Part shown: piece by piece, positions 5,464-6,158 of the stretch | How positions within the stretch are numbered: position 1 is the first letter of the stretch | Layout: each line of letters starts with the position of its first letter | From: CAYWBI01 sp964456445 | Lineage (GTDB): Bacteria; Calditrichota; Calditrichia; Calditrichales; J004 | Reading direction: 5' to 3' | Assembly (NCBI GenBank): GCA_964456445.1 | Contig: CAYWBI010000214.1 | Location: forward strand, 1-6,158 | DNA length: 6,158 nt | The notes under the pieces: generated by a model | What the model was told of the DNA's origin: nothing | Database searches by the model: none | The model's input: only the letters and a program-made list of their open reading frames with translations | Translations under genes and position numbers: made by a program

Positions 5464-5922
5464 TTAGCTTGCTATTGCATCATAGGATGGGATATCTTTA
5501 AGGAAAGTTGACTTTCCTGATTTTAAGTTGATTTTCAGGCAATAATGATCCATTCCATTGGTGATGATTAAATATGGCGTTTGAAGAGTGCTGTTGTACA
5601 GGGCAATCTGTTCAAATGTTTTTTTTCTGATTGGGATCATCGGCGCCTTGCATTCGATTATAAGCAACGGTTGGATCTCATTCGAATAAATAACGGCATC
5701 GCAACGCCGGGATGCCCCAAAAGCCGTGATGGTATTTTCTATTTTTATCAGGCTGCGCGGATATTTTTTTTCCTGTAATAAATAGGCCAAAAAATTTTGC
5801 CTTACCCATTCCTCCGGCGTCAACGCCACCCACTTCTTGCGGATGGGGTCGTAGATACTCTCCTCGTCGATTTTCAGATCAAATGCCGGTAGATTTAATC
5901 GCGGCAGATTTGCTGGGTTCAT
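5464..5922 (-). CDS. HsdR N-terminal-domain protein (PD-(D/E)xK nuclease fold), stand-alone
   Basis: This 152-residue protein matches the N-terminal nuclease domain of type I restriction HsdR subunits as a free-standing unit. Visible elements are an early IYDPIRKKWVALTPEEWVRQ segment (23-42), E62 (IENTI), D75 (RRCDAVIY), the ExK pair E90/K92 (LLIIECKAP) and a QxxxY motif (Q105/Y109, QIALYN), which together are the usual catalytic signature of this nuclease family. There is no helicase domain, and no methylase or specificity gene nearby, so it is probably not part of a restriction system. Similar short proteins are, as I recall, common and chromosomal in Bacteroidota, with unknown roles probably in DNA processing. 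ATG at 5922 sits 5 nt from a palindrome (5928-5953), and no Shine-Dalgarno is visible. The gene is followed after 78 bp by map. Confidence 0.85.
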   Translation of the reverse strand: MNPANLPRLNLPAFDLKIDEESIYDPIRKKWVALTPEEWVRQNFLAYLLQEKKYPRSLIKIENTITAFGASRRCDAVIYSNEIQPLLIIECKAPMIPIRKKTFEQIALYNSTLQTPYLIITNGMDHYCLKINLKSGKSTFLKDIPSYDAIAS

Positions 5923-5927
5923 AAATT

Positions 5928-5953
5928 TTATACTGTCTTGACAAGATGTATAA
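5928..5953. repeat. Imperfect palindrome before the HsdR-N-type gene
   Basis: Outer arms TTATAC (5928-5933) and GTATAA (5948-5953) are exact reverse complements. Between them is an inner palindrome, TCTTGACAAGA (5936-5946), centred half a base away. The element ends 5 nt from the start codon at 5922, so it could be an operator or an mRNA hairpin limiting translation. It lacks a T-run for termination. Confidence 0.4.
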
Positions 5954-6006
5954 TGGGGCAGAAGTCAAAAGAGAATGAAGTTATTCAACTGACGCATTTG
6001 TTTCGC

Positions 6007-6092
6007 CCCGGTTAATTTTTTGCTACAAGTGAATTTAACGATTTACCGCAATTTTTCAAATCTAAGTCTTTGATAAAAGCTTCCCGGTTAAT
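6007..6092. repeat. Direct repeat of CCCGGTTAAT
   Basis: The 10-mer CCCGGTTAAT occurs at 6007-6016 and again at 6083-6092, 76 bp apart. The first copy contains the stop of the possible right-edge CDS. No inverted repeats or target-site features around it suggest a mobile element, so it may be chance or a protein-binding pair. Confidence 0.3.
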
Positions 6093-6158
6093 GAAAAAAA
6101 CCGAATGGTTTATGTTGCGGGTTTTGTTGGCTATCATGTTCCTGGAAGAAGTTTCAAT
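6012..6158 (-). CDS. Possible 3' end of a CDS entering from the right edge
   Basis: A minus-strand frame is open from the window edge for 48 codons to TAA at 6014-6012. Its C-terminal part reads FFINREAFIKDLDLKNCGKS and ends LNSLVAKN. I do not recognise it. Same direction and an 89-bp gap to the HsdR-N-type gene would fit an upstream neighbour. The opposite strand is also open across this stretch (from 6016 onward, with an ATG at 6091 giving MKKTEWFMLRVLLAIMFL), so at most one of the two is likely real and the window cannot decide between them. Confidence 0.3.
   Translation of the reverse strand: METSSRNMIANKTRNINHSVFFINREAFIKDLDLKNCGKSLNSLVAKN

Noticed and set aside
5464..5922. Part of a type I restriction-modification locus
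   Set aside because: There is no helicase domain, methylase or specificity gene within the window, and the neighbours are map and a HAD-like gene.
5938..5954. TTGACA and TATAAT hexamers on the plus strand
   Set aside because: They are separated by only 5 bp, far from the 17 bp needed for a sigma-70 promoter; they are parts of the palindrome.
5955..6009. GGGGC ... GCCCC pair as a terminator stem
   Set aside because: The loop would be about 45 nt with only 5 paired bases.
6091..6158. Plus-strand ORF beginning MKKTEWFMLRVLL and leaving the right edge
   Set aside because: It has no Shine-Dalgarno and lies antisense to an equally open minus-strand frame; mentioned only as an alternative.

Overview
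This window carries two gene blocks, almost all on the minus strand. They are separated by a 327-bp AT-rich regulatory gap and one plus-strand gene. The short HsdR-N-type nuclease-fold protein, the type I methionine aminopeptidase and the small HAD-like protein are sequence types I associate with Bacteroidota or their FCB relatives. That placement rests on recognition from memory only. The GTG and TTG starts with clear Shine-Dalgarno sequences are not what I would expect of a core Bacteroidota genome, so the phylum remains uncertain.

Iron block (about 1-3492, minus strand). The first gene encodes a 363-residue metalloregulator. It has an N-terminal membrane helix, a DtxR/MntR-type winged helix and dimerisation domain, and two successive SH3/FeoA-like domains. 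The next two genes encode FeoB as two separate proteins: a soluble G-protein half with an N-terminal CxxC motif, and a 480-residue membrane permease half. A possible 48-codon ORF follows, and a possible further gene runs off the left edge. The three successive junctions (regulator/GTPase, GTPase/permease, permease/small ORF) each show the same 11-nt overlap pattern of ATG, five bases, then TAA or TAG. The layout suggests one tightly coupled ferrous-iron uptake operon. In it the only recognisable FeoA domain is attached to a membrane-tethered regulator, so metal sensing, gene control and FeoB regulation could be physically linked.

Regulatory gap (3493-3819). It holds a plausible minus-strand promoter for the iron operon (TTGCCC, 17 bp, TATATT). 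Next to it is a perfect 11-bp inverted repeat with a 2-bp spacer (3699-3722). A further TTAGAT half-site lies exactly 21 bp from the left arm, inside the promoter spacer. This looks like an operator, most simply for the adjacent DtxR-like regulator.

Right block. A plus-strand STAS-domain protein (anti-sigma-factor-antagonist type) starts at GTG behind a strong Shine-Dalgarno. It converges on a minus-strand pair, a HAD-like phosphatase and methionine aminopeptidase (map), joined by an ATGA overlap. The map gene uses a TTG start, and a 24-codon ORF ends on that start as TTGA. Upstream of it is the HsdR-N-type protein, preceded by a short palindrome. The last 150 bp have open frames on both strands and cannot be resolved. 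I see no rRNA, tRNA, CRISPR array, insertion sequence or convincing rho-independent terminator.
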